Notes: generated by a model from the sequence alone, not told the origin. Positions 1 to 8,445 are shown, numbered from the stretch's first letter. The stretch is DNA of 64,000 nt from Leucobacter chromiireducens subsp. solipictus (GCF_016758195.1 NZ_QYAC01000005.1:248001-312000), one strand, 5' to 3'. Made by a program: numbers and translations.

Positions 1-58
1 CCCCGGCCCACCGACCCGGCGCCACAGGCGCCGACTCCCCAATGCAAGAAAGGGAATC

Positions 59-2983
59 ATGAAACTATCACGACCGCCGCTGGGAAGCGGCGTCACCCCG
101 AGTCGGCGGCGGCGCCTCGCCGTTGCGACCGCGCTGGGCACGGCGTCAGCCCTGGTGTTCTCGGGCATGATCACGAGCCCGGCGCTCGCGGCACCTCACG
201 GTGAGAGCACCGGCACCGGCACGGGCACGAACTCGACGGACTGGTCGCCCGCGCTCTCCGTGGCACCGGGCCTCGAACTCGACCCGGCGAGCCCCAACAC
301 GCTCAGCCTGACGGGCACCGGCTACGCCACCTCGAACGCGTGGGGTGCGACCTTCGGCGGGGCCTACATCCTGTTCGGTGTGGTCAACCCGCAGACTGCC
401 GAGGACTCGGGCAGCTGGGCCCCCTCGAAACGAGGGGTGAGCGGCAAGCACTACGATTACGCCGGCGGCGCCGGCACGAACCAGATCATGGTGAACTACC
501 CCGGCAACGACACCGAACCCGGGTCGCCATACATGGACGAGCAGGGGAATTGGGCGGCGGAGTTCACGATTCCCGGCCCGCAGTTCACCTCGCAGGCGGG
601 CAACGCGATCGACTGCTTTGTGCAGGAGTGCGGGATCATCACCATCGGTGCCCACGGCCAGGCACAGGCCGGCGTCGAGGTGTTCACCCCGGTCACCTTC
701 GCGCAGGCCGCCACGATCGTGGCGCAGCCGGCGGATCAGACCGTCACCGCGGGGACCGACGCGGTGTTCACCGCCGAGGCATCCGGGGCTCCCGCCCCGA
801 GTGTGCAGTGGCAGTCCCGGGCCTCGGAGTCCGAGGAGTTCACGAACGTCGAGGGCGCGACGGCACCGACGCTCACGCTGCCCGCGGTCGAGACCTCGGC
901 GAGCGGCACCCAGGTTCGCCTGGTCGCGACGAACGACGCGGGGAGCGCGACGTCGAATCCCGCAACGCTCACGGTGAACGCACCCGCTACCGCGACCACC
1001 ACCACCGTCGCGCCGCAGGCCGTGGGAAGCTACCCCACCGACTTCGCCGGCAAGGACGTTGCCGTATCGGCGACCGTCGCGCCCGCGGAGGCGGCGGGTA
1101 CGGTGGAGTTCTTTGCGAACGGGGTGAGCCTCGGCAGCGCCGAGGTGGCCGCGGGTACCGCCACCCTGACCACGCAGGCACTCGTGGGCGGCGCGCAGCA
1201 GGTGACGGCCGTCTTCACCCCGGCTGACGCCACGGTGTTCGAGCTCTCCGAATCGGCAGAGCGCAGCTATCGGATCGTCGACCTGGCACCCGCTGTGCAG
1301 GCGATCTCGCAGGGCGCGACGACCCGGAGCATCGCGAACGCCCAGTTCCGGTGGTCGGTCGCCAACTGGATGAGCTTCGGCAGCGGCCCCGCCAAGCAGG
1401 TGCTCAGCGGGGACCAGGTCGCGCTGTCGCCGCTCCCCGAGGACGCCACCGCGACGGACCGCGCGAACCAGGAGTTCGTGTTCTCGGGCGGCACCGGAGC
1501 CGAGGATGCCGCGGGCAACCGCGTCGTGTCGTTTGACGGCACCGTGCGGCTGACCTCCGGCCTGATGCCGCGGTGGGACTTCAGCAACCCGCGTGTGCAC
1601 ACGAACGCCGCCGGCGACGGGTACATTACGGCGGAGGTTGGCGTCACCTACTTCGGCAGTGAGGTGGGCGGCGAGGACGAGACCTTCACTCCCGGCCGGA
1701 TCGTGGTGTCGACGTTCCGCGGGGGCACGACCACCGCTGACGGGGAGTCCACGCGGTTCGACGCGACGCCCCTCTTCGAGGGCCAGGTCGCCGCGGGCAC
1801 CTGGGCGGGCGAGTTCACCGGGGCGACGTTCACCAATGAGTTCCTGCAGTACGTCAATGGGGGAGTGCGCTCCTTCCTGCTCCAGACGGGAACCACCGGT
1901 TCGAACCTGACGAAGCCGGCCCTTCCGGTCAGCCTGACCTTCGCGTCCGCGGAGGTCGCGGCACCGGCACTGACGGTGTCCCCGGCCGGCGAGCTGCCGC
2001 GCACGAGCACCGATGTGACGATCGCGGGGACCGGGATCGACGCGTCGGCGATGACCGCGTGGGGCACCCCGCAGCCGGCGGGCGTCTACGTGTCGCTCGG
2101 CTGGATCGCGAACGGCGGGTGGAAGCCCTCCGAGAACGCACCCTCGAACACCCGGGTCGCGGTCGCGACGCGCTGGGTGCAGGAGACGCAGGCCACCGAG
2201 GGCGACTCCGTGCAGTGGACGCGCGGCGCGAACGACCGCGCAAGCTTCAGCTTCACGCTGCCCGGCATCACGTACACCGACGTCATGGCCAAGAAGCCCG
2301 CGGGCGACTACCGTCTCGCCGTGTACGCGATCGGTGCGGGCGGCGTGCGGCAGGCGATGAACGAACTGTCGGTCGACCTGAAGTTCGCTCCGGAGACCGT
2401 CAAACCGCCGGTGGGCAAGGTGCCGTTCACGGATATGCAGCCGGGCGACAAGTTCTATCAGGAGATCGCCTGGATGTGGAAGACGAAGCTCTCGACGGGC
2501 ACGAAGCAGGCGGATGGCACGGTGAAGTACCTGCCGAAGCAGAACGTGTCGCGTGAGGCGATGGCGGCGTTCCTATACCGACTGGAGGGCGCGAAGTATC
2601 AGGGCCCGAAGGTGTCGCCGTTTGCGGACGTGCAGCCGGGTGACAAGTTCTACAACGAGATCACGTGGATGTACGCGGAGAAGATCTCGACGGGCACGAA
2701 GCAGGCGTCGGGCAAGCCGAAGTTTATGCCGAAGAGCCAGATCACGCGTGAGGCGATGGCGGCGTTCATGTACCGCGTGGAGGGGGCGAAGTTCTCCGCC
2801 CCGAAGGTGTCGCCGTTTGCGGATATGCGGCCGGGGGACAAGTTCTACCGGGAGATCGCGTGGATGCAGCATTCGGGGTTGTCGACCGGAACGAAGCAGC
2901 CGTCGGGGAAGCCGAAGTACCTGCCGAAGGGTGCGACGTCGCGTGAGGCGATGGCGGCGTTCATCTACCGCTCACAGCACTAG
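59..2983 (+). CDS. Secreted HtaA-type haem-binding surface protein with Ig-like and SLH-like modules
   Basis: Predicted surface protein of 974 residues. The order I see is a basic N-terminus and hydrophobic signal peptide ending near ALAAP (~1-45); a beta-rich domain (~50-220) with a Cys pair in DCFVQECG; an I-set-like Ig domain (~222-308); a second Ig-like domain (~315-405); an HtaA-like region (~410-640, with FRWSVANW and WDFSNPRV); a domain resembling the N-terminal one (~645-775, both with a G-Y-V/I-LG pattern followed by W-x-PS); and three SLH-like repeats (~784-974) ending each time in SREAMAAFxYR. HtaA domains bind haem in Corynebacterium; SLH modules attach proteins to wall polymers. 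There is no LPXTG motif or C-terminal membrane segment, so SLH is the likely anchor. AAAGGGA at 49-55 supports the start. The next gene is a haem oxygenase, which supports the haem role. Haem binding itself is inferred. Confidence 0.8.
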   Translation: MKLSRPPLGSGVTPSRRRRLAVATALGTASALVFSGMITSPALAAPHGESTGTGTGTNSTDWSPALSVAPGLELDPASPNTLSLTGTGYATSNAWGATFGGAYILFGVVNPQTAEDSGSWAPSKRGVSGKHYDYAGGAGTNQIMVNYPGNDTEPGSPYMDEQGNWAAEFTIPGPQFTSQAGNAIDCFVQECGIITIGAHGQAQAGVEVFTPVTFAQAATIVAQPADQTVTAGTDAVFTAEASGAPAPSVQWQSRASESEEFTNVEGATAPTLTLPAVETSASGTQVRLVATNDAGSATSNPATLTVNAPATATTTTVAPQAVGSYPTDFAGKDVAVSATVAPAEAAGTVEFFANGVSLGSAEVAAGTATLTTQALVGGAQQVTAVFTPADATVFELSESAERSYRIVDLAPAVQAISQGATTRSIANAQFRWSVANWMSFGSGPAKQVLSGDQVALSPLPEDATATDRANQEFVFSGGTGAEDAAGNRVVSFDGTVRLTSGLMPRWDFSNPRVHTNAAGDGYITAEVGVTYFGSEVGGEDETFTPGRIVVSTFRGGTTTADGESTRFDATPLFEGQVAAGTWAGEFTGATFTNEFLQYVNGGVRSFLLQTGTTGSNLTKPALPVSLTFASAEVAAPALTVSPAGELPRTSTDVTIAGTGIDASAMTAWGTPQPAGVYVSLGWIANGGWKPSENAPSNTRVAVATRWVQETQATEGDSVQWTRGANDRASFSFTLPGITYTDVMAKKPAGDYRLAVYAIGAGGVRQAMNELSVDLKFAPETVKPPVGKVPFTDMQPGDKFYQEIAWMWKTKLSTGTKQADGTVKYLPKQNVSREAMAAFLYRLEGAKYQGPKVSPFADVQPGDKFYNEITWMYAEKISTGTKQASGKPKFMPKSQITREAMAAFMYRVEGAKFSAPKVSPFADMRPGDKFYREIAWMQHSGLSTGTKQPSGKPKYLPKGATSREAMAAFIYRSQH
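2402..2980 (+). repeat. SLH-encoding block, near-identical to 4913-5491
   Basis: The three SLH repeats of the first HtaA protein match, at DNA level and with no length difference, the three repeats of the second HtaA protein. I count only about a dozen differences in the first ~250 bases, whereas the upstream HtaA parts of the two genes are far more diverged. This suggests recent duplication or gene conversion of the anchor module. Confidence 0.8.
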
Positions 2984-2990
2984 CTCGACC

Positions 2991-3037
2991 TGAGCGGTGG
3001 TGCTGGCGCGGTGACCTCGCGCCAGCACCACCGCTCA
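2991..3037. terminator. Perfect 20-bp hairpin after first HtaA gene
   Basis: Arms 2991-3010 and 3018-3037 are perfect reverse complements around a 7-base loop. There is no T run after it; instead the haem oxygenase ribosome binding site follows within ten bases. It could terminate, attenuate, or stabilise the upstream mRNA end. Confidence 0.75.
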
Positions 3038-3062
3038 GTGACCTGGAAGGAGGCGCGTCACC

Positions 3063-3761
3063 ATGAACGCGCAGCAGACACAGACCGAATCACTCTCGAC
3101 GCTGCTCCGGCAGGTGTCCCTCGGTGGGCACCGTCGCAGCGACAGCGAGCACGATGCCCCGGAGCCGCGCTACGCGACGGCTTACCTTCGGGGCGGGCTG
3201 AACCGCGCCGGGATCGCGGCGCAGGCCGCCCACCACTTCCTGATGTACGAGGCCCTGGAGGCCGCGACCAGCGCGCAGATCGAGCGGCAGGGGACGGACT
3301 TCGCCTTCGCGATGCCCGAACTGCGCCGCCTTCCCGCGCTCCGCGCGGACCTGGCGCACTGGCTCGGCCCCGAGTGGGAAGCCGAGGTGCGTGGACGGTA
3401 CGCGACGCCGGGAATCGTGGCGTACGCCGCGCGCCTCCGCGAGGTCGCGCCGAGTTCGCTGCCCCACTTTGTCGCGCACCATTACACGCGGTACCTGGCT
3501 GATCTGTCCGGGGGCCTCATGATCGTCAAGATGTTCCGCGACAGCTACGACATCACCGGCGACGACGGTGTCCGATTCTACGCGTTCCCCGGCATCCCCG
3601 ACCCGCGCGCATTCAAAGAGCGGTATCGTGCGCTGCTCGATGCTCAGCCCTTCAGCGATGCCGAACGCGCGGTGATCGCCGCGGAGGTGCAGTTGGCCTA
3701 CGACCTCAATAATGCCGCGGGGGCGGACCTCGAAGAGCGCTTCCTGGAGTACCGCGCGTGA
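3063..3761 (+). CDS. Haem oxygenase family protein
   Basis: Likely cytoplasmic haem oxygenase (232 residues), opening haem to biliverdin, CO and iron. The strongest evidence is HHYTRYLADLSGG at about residue 139, matching the family's distal-helix motif (YTRYLGDLSGGQ), and YATAYLRGGLNRAG..YEALE at 37-67, which lines up with the N-terminal helices of HO-1 and HmuO. The proximal haem ligand is probably His30, one residue out of register with HO-1, so this is a candidate rather than certain. AAGGAGG at 3047-3053 sets the start. Its end overlaps the GTG start of the next HtaA gene by four bases, so the two are translationally coupled. Being flanked by HtaA proteins argues for iron recovery from captured haem. 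No haem ABC transporter is in the window. Confidence 0.88.
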   Translation: MNAQQTQTESLSTLLRQVSLGGHRRSDSEHDAPEPRYATAYLRGGLNRAGIAAQAAHHFLMYEALEAATSAQIERQGTDFAFAMPELRRLPALRADLAHWLGPEWEAEVRGRYATPGIVAYAARLREVAPSSLPHFVAHHYTRYLADLSGGLMIVKMFRDSYDITGDDGVRFYAFPGIPDPRAFKERYRALLDAQPFSDAERAVIAAEVQLAYDLNNAAGADLEERFLEYRA

Positions 3762-5506
3762 AGACGGCACGCGTCTGGGGCGCGGCCGCGCTCGTGTGCG
3801 CACTCGTGGCGACGCCCGGCGTCGCGCTCGCCCAGGTGCCCGACCCCGGCACCGCACGCGAGGTGACGACCGCGACCGGTGCCGTGACCAGCGCCCCGCT
3901 CGCCACGGCGGTGCGGGTGGCCCCGCCGCTCGTGGGATCGCGGACCCTGTATCTCCTCGGACAGGCCGCTCCGATCTCCGCCACGGTAACCTGGGCGCCG
4001 AGCACCGATACCGAGGTGCTGACCGGCGAGATGGAGTTCTGGGATGGTGCAACGGCGCTGGGAACGGTCCCCGTGACCGGGAGCGGCGGCACCGCGACGG
4101 CGACGATCGAGACCGACGCGTGGCCGGCGGCGGGGCTGCGCCGGATCACGGGGCGATTCACACCCCGCGATCCGGAGGCGTTCACCGCCGCGGAAAGCCC
4201 GGCTCGCGACTACCGGATCGTCGACACGTCCCGCATGGTCCCGGACATCGCCCTGACGGGGGAATCGGTGGCGACGATCGGGAGCGCCAGCCTCGAATGG
4301 ACCGTGGCGAACATCTGGTTCAGTAACTTCGAGGTCGGCTTTGAACGCGAGGTACGCTCTGGCTCGGTCACGCTTCCGGAGGCGACCCCCGGCGATACGA
4401 TCGCGCAGAAACAGGCCTACTATTTCCGGCCGTTCACGTTCTCCGAGGGATCGGGCATGCGCGACGCGGCGGGGAATCGCATCATCTCGTACACGGGCGA
4501 GGTCCGGCTCACCTCGGGCAGCGCGAACCACTGGGACTTCCGAGATCCCCAGGTGCACATCGGACCCTCGGGCGATGGATATGTCACGGCAGTGGTCAGC
4601 GGCAGCTACGCCCTGGGAACCGAGGCCTTCCCCATCGATCCCGTGCGCGTCACCGTCGCGACGTTCTCCGGGGCGGACATCGCCCCCACCCGTGAGGGGA
4701 TCGTGGACACCACGATCGAGTTGAACTGGGTGGGCCAAGCGGGAGCTCCCGGAACCTGGGCGCACGACTATGCGGACTCGTTCCCCACCGAGTTCGTGTC
4801 GCTCCTGCACCCCGCGATCACCCTGTTCTTTGCGCGGAGCAGCGTGGCCACCGACGACTCCAAGATCCCGCATCCGATCCGGCTTCGCTTCACCGAAACT
4901 CCGGAGGCGGTGAAACCGCCGGTGGGCAAGGTGCCGTTCACGGATGTGCGGCCGGGCGACAAGTTCTCTCAGGAGATCGCCTGGATGTGGCAGGCGAAGC
5001 TCTCGACGGGCACGAAGCAGGCGGATGGCACGGTGACGTACCTGCCGAAGCAGAACGTGTCGCGTGAGGCGATGGCGGCGTTCCTGTACCGACTGGAGGG
5101 CGCGAAGGTTCAGGGCCCGAAGGTGTCGCCGTTTGCGGACGTGCAGCCGGGCGACAAGTTCGCCACCGAGATCGCGTGGATGCACGCGAACAGACTGTCG
5201 ACGGGCACGAAGCAGCCGTCGGGAAAGCCGAAGTACCTGCCGAAGAGCCAGATCACGCGTGAGGCGATGGCGGCGTTCATGTACCGGCTGGAGGGCGCAT
5301 CGTTCACGCCTCCGAAGGTGTCGCCGTTTGCGGATGTGCAGCCGGGCGACAGGTTCTACCGGGAGATCACGTGGATGCACGCGTCGGGGCTGTCGACGGG
5401 GACGAGGCAGGCGTCGGGGAAGCCGAAGTACCTGCCGAAGGGTGCGACGTCGCGTGAGGCGATGGCGGCGTTTCTCTACCGCTCCCAGCACCGGGAGTCG
5501 CGCTAG
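3758..5506 (+). CDS. Second secreted HtaA/SLH haem-binding-type surface protein
   Basis: A shorter relative (582 residues) of the first protein. A signal peptide occupies ~1-26 (hydrophobic core, then VALAQ). An Ig-like domain follows (~40-150, FWDGATALGTVPV resembles FFANGVSLGSAEV of the first protein), then an HtaA-like region (~150-385, with LEWTVANIWF, GSGMRDAAGN and HWDFRDPQVH), then three SLH-like repeats (~389-582). It lacks the two beta-rich domains that flank HtaA in the first protein. GTG at 3758 overlaps the haem oxygenase stop, which indicates coupled translation, and the stop shares one base with the next gene's start. The anchor block is almost a copy of that of the first gene. 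Haem binding is inferred from HtaA similarity. Confidence 0.8.
   Translation: MKTARVWGAAALVCALVATPGVALAQVPDPGTAREVTTATGAVTSAPLATAVRVAPPLVGSRTLYLLGQAAPISATVTWAPSTDTEVLTGEMEFWDGATALGTVPVTGSGGTATATIETDAWPAAGLRRITGRFTPRDPEAFTAAESPARDYRIVDTSRMVPDIALTGESVATIGSASLEWTVANIWFSNFEVGFEREVRSGSVTLPEATPGDTIAQKQAYYFRPFTFSEGSGMRDAAGNRIISYTGEVRLTSGSANHWDFRDPQVHIGPSGDGYVTAVVSGSYALGTEAFPIDPVRVTVATFSGADIAPTREGIVDTTIELNWVGQAGAPGTWAHDYADSFPTEFVSLLHPAITLFFARSSVATDDSKIPHPIRLRFTETPEAVKPPVGKVPFTDVRPGDKFSQEIAWMWQAKLSTGTKQADGTVTYLPKQNVSREAMAAFLYRLEGAKVQGPKVSPFADVQPGDKFATEIAWMHANRLSTGTKQPSGKPKYLPKSQITREAMAAFMYRLEGASFTPPKVSPFADVQPGDRFYREITWMHASGLSTGTRQASGKPKYLPKGATSREAMAAFLYRSQHRESR
4913..5491 (+). repeat. SLH-encoding block, near-identical to 2402-2980
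   Basis: Second copy of the SLH module DNA, equal in length to the first and colinear with it from the codons before VGKVPFTD to the last codons. See the first copy for the comparison. Confidence 0.8.
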
Positions 5507-6285
5507 TGCGCTGGGGGCGGGCAGTGATCATCAGCGTGGGAGCGTTGGGACTCGGGTGCGGGGTCGTCGGGGCCGCGCTGGCGTTTGGCCTCGTCACGGG
5601 CGTGCCAGGCGAACCGCCCGTGGCTCGCTCCGAGCCCGCCCCCGCGCCCACCACGGTCACTGACGCCCCCGTCGAACGCGCGGCCCCGGTCACGAACCCC
5701 GCTGCTCCCGCGGAGCGCCGCGCGGATCCGGGCTGGGTGGCGCAGATCGCCAGTGCCACCGGGATCCCCGAGCGCGCCATGACCGCGTACGCGCAGGCCG
5801 CAATCCGCGCCGAAGCAGCCACCCCGGGGTGCGGGATCGGCTGGAATACGCTCGCCGCGATCGGGCTGGTTGAGTCGGCGCACGGCAGCATCAACGGGGC
5901 CACGCTGGGGGCCGACGGCCGGGCACGCCCGGCGATCACCGGGCCGGCACTCGACGGGACGGTCTACGACGCGATCCCGGACACCGACGGTGGAGCGCTG
6001 GACGGCGACGCGACGTGGGATCGTGCCGTGGGCCCGATGCAGTTCCTGCCGGCCACCTGGCAGAGCTACGGACGTGACGCGACCGGGACCGGCACCCCGG
6101 ACCCGCACCAGATCGACGACGCGGCGTGGGGCGCCGCGACGATGCTGTGCGACATCGGCGGGGACCTGACGCAGCCCGAGAACTGGATCCGCGCGGTCGA
6201 CTCCTACAACCCCAATATCGCCTTCAACAACGACGTCGCGGATGCCGCGGACGCCTACGCCGCGGCGGTGGGAGCCGCGGAATAA
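5506..6285 (+). CDS. Secreted lytic transglycosylase (SLT/MltB-like fold)
   Basis: Peptidoglycan-cleaving enzyme of 259 residues. An N-terminal membrane segment or uncleaved signal lies at ~5-30, followed by a Pro/Ala-rich linker (~40-75) and the catalytic domain (~80-255). Diagnostic stretches are IGLVESAHGS, which holds the probable catalytic Glu, VGPMQFLPATWQ and NPNIAFNNDVADAADAY, typical of actinobacterial lytic transglycosylases. GTG at 5506 shares one base with the stop of the HtaA/SLH gene, so it is probably the last gene of the haem operon. A role in local wall remodelling for surface protein display is possible but not shown. It converges with the GntR gene; only one base separates the two stops. 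Confidence 0.85.
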   Translation: MRWGRAVIISVGALGLGCGVVGAALAFGLVTGVPGEPPVARSEPAPAPTTVTDAPVERAAPVTNPAAPAERRADPGWVAQIASATGIPERAMTAYAQAAIRAEAATPGCGIGWNTLAAIGLVESAHGSINGATLGADGRARPAITGPALDGTVYDAIPDTDGGALDGDATWDRAVGPMQFLPATWQSYGRDATGTGTPDPHQIDDAAWGAATMLCDIGGDLTQPENWIRAVDSYNPNIAFNNDVADAADAYAAAVGAAE

Positions 6286-6286
6286 C

Positions 6287-7075
6287 TCAGCGTCCGATCT
6301 CCTCGGAGGAGAACGCAAGCTGACTCGCGGAGACTGCCTGCCGGGTGAGCGGGATCCGGTGCTCGGCGCTGTTTTCCACGGCAAAGTTGGTCATCGACGG
6401 CAGGTACCGGTCGTCGGCGGTCTCGATCACCGTGCCGAACTCGTTCGTCGCGAGGCGGCGGACCCGGAGCAGCGGCGCCCCCGGAGCCACGCCGAGCTGT
6501 TCCACTTCGAGCGGGTGCGCCGCAATGGCATCGATGACGTGGCGTGCGCGCACGGGCACGACGCCCGCCCCCGCGAGCGCCTGGTAGATGCTGCCCCCGT
6601 CAAGGTCCGCGGAGAGGAGATGTCGGCCGATCTCGTAGGGGTAGAGCGAGCGCTCGAGCATCGCCGGTTTGCCGTCGAGGAGGCGCACCCGGATGATCTC
6701 GACGATCGGGGAATCCGGGGCGAGGCGGAGCTCCGTGGCGATCCGCTCCGTGGCGGGTCGACGGCTCGCTTCGATGACCCGCTGGCCCGGGACAAAGCCG
6801 AGATCCCGCGCCCACTCGGTGAATGACATGAAGGTGTCGAACGACTGCACGGGGGCGGTGCGCTGCACGCGGGGCGGGGTGCCCCGGCCGCCGACAATCA
6901 TCCCCTCGGCTCGGAGCGCGGCGAGCGCCTGCCGCACCGGGCCACGGGAGGTCCCGAACTCGGCGATGAGCGATTTCTCGCTGGGCACCTTGTCGCCCTG
7001 CTGCCAGGCGCCGGAGCGGATGCGTCGGATCATCTCCTCGTACAGCTGGACGTGGAGGGGGGCGGAGCTCGTCAT
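6287..7075 (-). CDS. GntR-family regulator, HutC/PhnF type with UTRA domain
   Basis: Transcription factor of 262 residues. A GntR winged helix-turn-helix covers ~5-75 (GDKVPSEKSLIAEFGTSRG..VRQALAALRAEG) and a UTRA ligand domain covers ~85-250 (PIVEIIRVRLLDGKPAMLERS, then DDRYLP). UTRA-type GntR proteins often sense a substrate of the genes they control. It is divergent from an FAD oxidase and a phosphonate ABC transporter, so control of phosphonate uptake is the simplest reading. It appears to be transcribed as a leaderless mRNA: TAGTCT lies six bases before the ATG and there is no ribosome binding site. Confidence 0.88.
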   Translation of the reverse strand: MTSSAPLHVQLYEEMIRRIRSGAWQQGDKVPSEKSLIAEFGTSRGPVRQALAALRAEGMIVGGRGTPPRVQRTAPVQSFDTFMSFTEWARDLGFVPGQRVIEASRRPATERIATELRLAPDSPIVEIIRVRLLDGKPAMLERSLYPYEIGRHLLSADLDGGSIYQALAGAGVVPVRARHVIDAIAAHPLEVEQLGVAPGAPLLRVRRLATNEFGTVIETADDRYLPSMTNFAVENSAEHRIPLTRQAVSASQLAFSSEEIGR

Positions 7076-7081
7076 GCCGTC

Positions 7082-7087
7082 AGACTA
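7082..7087 (-). promoter_or_regulatory. Leaderless-type -10 box of the GntR gene
   Basis: On the minus strand TAGTCT is followed by six bases (GACGGC) and then the ATG. Transcription would start at or next to the start codon. Confidence 0.5.
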
Positions 7088-7088
7088 C

Positions 7089-7098
7089 AAGTTGTCAA
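7089..7098 (-). promoter_or_regulatory. Candidate operator, copy 1 (TTGACWACTT)
   Basis: TTGACAACTT on the minus strand just upstream of the GntR -10 box. A near-copy, TTGACTACTT, lies on the plus strand at 7209-7218 before the FAD oxidase. The mirrored placement in a divergent promoter region suggests a regulator site, perhaps for the GntR protein itself. Confidence 0.35.
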
Positions 7099-7208
7099 GA
7101 CCGGTGATCGGGCTCGCCGGTGACCGGATCATGAACGATGAATGACGGCTCAGGGGCCCGCCGGGGACGAGCGTGAACGGTCAGCGAACACCGCCGCGCT
7201 GAGTTGTG

Positions 7209-7218
7209 TTGACTACTT
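7209..7218 (+). promoter_or_regulatory. Candidate operator, copy 2, or -35 region
   Basis: TTGACTACTT, nine of ten bases matching the minus-strand site at 7089-7098. The first six bases could also serve as a -35 element for the phosphonate operon; no convincing -10 follows at normal spacing. Confidence 0.35.
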
Positions 7219-7239
7219 TTCGGGCCGCAGGATCGAAGC

Positions 7240-8373
7240 ATGACGACCCAGACCTCCGCCCCCCGCATCGTGATTGTCGGCGCGGGCATTATCGGCCTCG
7301 CTCACGCGGTGGCCGCCCTCGACGCCGGCTACCGCGTGACCGTTCTGGAACAGGACGCCGCGGCCATCACCGCGAGCATCCGCAACTTCGGTCACGTCGG
7401 CACCTCGGTGCAGTCGGGGGAGCTGGGTGAACTCGCCCAGGAAAGCCTCCCGATCTGGCTGGATCTCGCGCAGCGGGCCGGGGTCGAAGCCCGCCGTTCC
7501 GGGACTCTGGCGCTCGCGCGCTCGGCGGCCGAGCTTGCGGTGATCGAAGAGGTCGCCGCGGAGCGCGCGCCCGCCGGGGCGCGCATGCTCACCGCCCAGG
7601 CCGCCGCTGAGGCCCTCCACCTGGCCCCGGGTTCCGCCGCCGCCGAGCGGGTGGAGGGCGCGCTGCTCTTCCCCGCGGATGTGACCGCGGACCCCCGGAC
7701 CGCCGTTGCGCGGATCGCCGCGTGGGTGGCCGGGCACGAGCGCGGCGAGGTGCGATTCTCGACCGCGGTGCACGCCGTGGATACGGGAGTTGTCGAGACC
7801 AGTCGCGGCCGGATCGAGGCGGATCACGTGGTTGTCGCCGCGGGACACCTCGTGGGTCGGCTCTTCCCGGAGCTCGCGGCGGATGGCGGCGTGCGCGAGT
7901 GCGCGCTGCAGATGGCGCGGGTGCGCCCGCCACATGCCATGGGCCTCGGCCCGGCAGTCCTGACGGGCACGTCGATGCTGCGCTACGGCCGCTTCGCCGG
8001 CCCCGCAGCGGAGGCGCTCCGGGCGGAGCTCTTGAGCGCGCGCCCCGAGTTTGCCGAGATCGACGCGAACGTGATGTTCACCCAACAGGCTGACGGCACG
8101 CTGCTCGTCGGTGACTCCCACGCGGCCCACCCCTCGGCACCGCCGTTCCTCGATGAGGGCTGGTCCCAGATCCTGCTCGACGAGGTCGCAGACGTGCTCG
8201 GCGCCGAGCGGCTCGAGGTGCTCGAGCGCTGGCAGGGGCTCTACGCGACCAGCGAGCAGGGCGACCTGCTCCGTGCCACCCCGGCCCCCGGGGTGAACGT
8301 GGTCACCCTGACCACCGGCATTGGGATGACCGTCGGCCTCGCGCTCGGCGCGCGCACGATCGCGGCGCTGTGA
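7240..8373 (+). CDS. FAD-dependent oxidoreductase linked to aminophosphonate use (TIGR03364-like)
   Basis: FAD enzyme of the DAO/glycine oxidase superfamily, 377 residues. The dinucleotide-binding fold starts at once (VIVGAGIIGLAHAVAAL, ~11-27), and IRNFGHVGTS (~47) resembles the subfamily found beside phosphonate genes (TIGR03364, proposed oxidative deamination of an aminophosphonate). The C-terminal part has YATSEQGDLLRATPAPG and the FAD-binding TTGIGMTVGLALG. It is first in the same direction as phnD-phnC-phnE, which supports a role in breaking down an imported aminophosphonate. Relatives have been reported to act on N-methylated 2-aminoethylphosphonate; I recall this but cannot check it. 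No carbon-phosphorus cleaving enzyme is in the window. Confidence 0.8.
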   Translation: MTTQTSAPRIVIVGAGIIGLAHAVAALDAGYRVTVLEQDAAAITASIRNFGHVGTSVQSGELGELAQESLPIWLDLAQRAGVEARRSGTLALARSAAELAVIEEVAAERAPAGARMLTAQAAAEALHLAPGSAAAERVEGALLFPADVTADPRTAVARIAAWVAGHERGEVRFSTAVHAVDTGVVETSRGRIEADHVVVAAGHLVGRLFPELAADGGVRECALQMARVRPPHAMGLGPAVLTGTSMLRYGRFAGPAAEALRAELLSARPEFAEIDANVMFTQQADGTLLVGDSHAAHPSAPPFLDEGWSQILLDEVADVLGAERLEVLERWQGLYATSEQGDLLRATPAPGVNVVTLTTGIGMTVGLALGARTIAAL

Positions 8374-8435
8374 CCCGAACCGGTATTGCACCGCACTGAC
8401 TTGCACCATCGACACTCACCGACCGACCCCACACC

Positions 8436-8441
8436 AAGGAG
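8436..8441 (+). promoter_or_regulatory. Ribosome binding site fixing the phnD start
   Basis: AAGGAG lies four bases before GTG at 8446. That start gives a normal lipoprotein signal; the ATG 60 bases upstream would put about 20 His/Pro-rich residues in front of it. Confidence 0.8.
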
Positions 8442-8445
8442 AATC

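Noticed and set aside
17-33. CGGCGCC-ACA-GGCGCCG hairpin near the left edge as a terminator
   Set aside because: No upstream gene is visible and there is no T run; in DNA this GC-rich a seven-base stem is weak evidence.
3698-5491. 597-codon antisense frame opposite the second HtaA/SLH gene
   Set aside because: Arg/His-rich low-complexity translation with SLH codons read backwards; no start context and no homology pattern.
7093-7098. TTGACA on the minus strand as -35 box of the GntR gene
   Set aside because: Only five bases separate it from TAGTCT, far too short for a promoter pair; it was kept only as part of a candidate operator.
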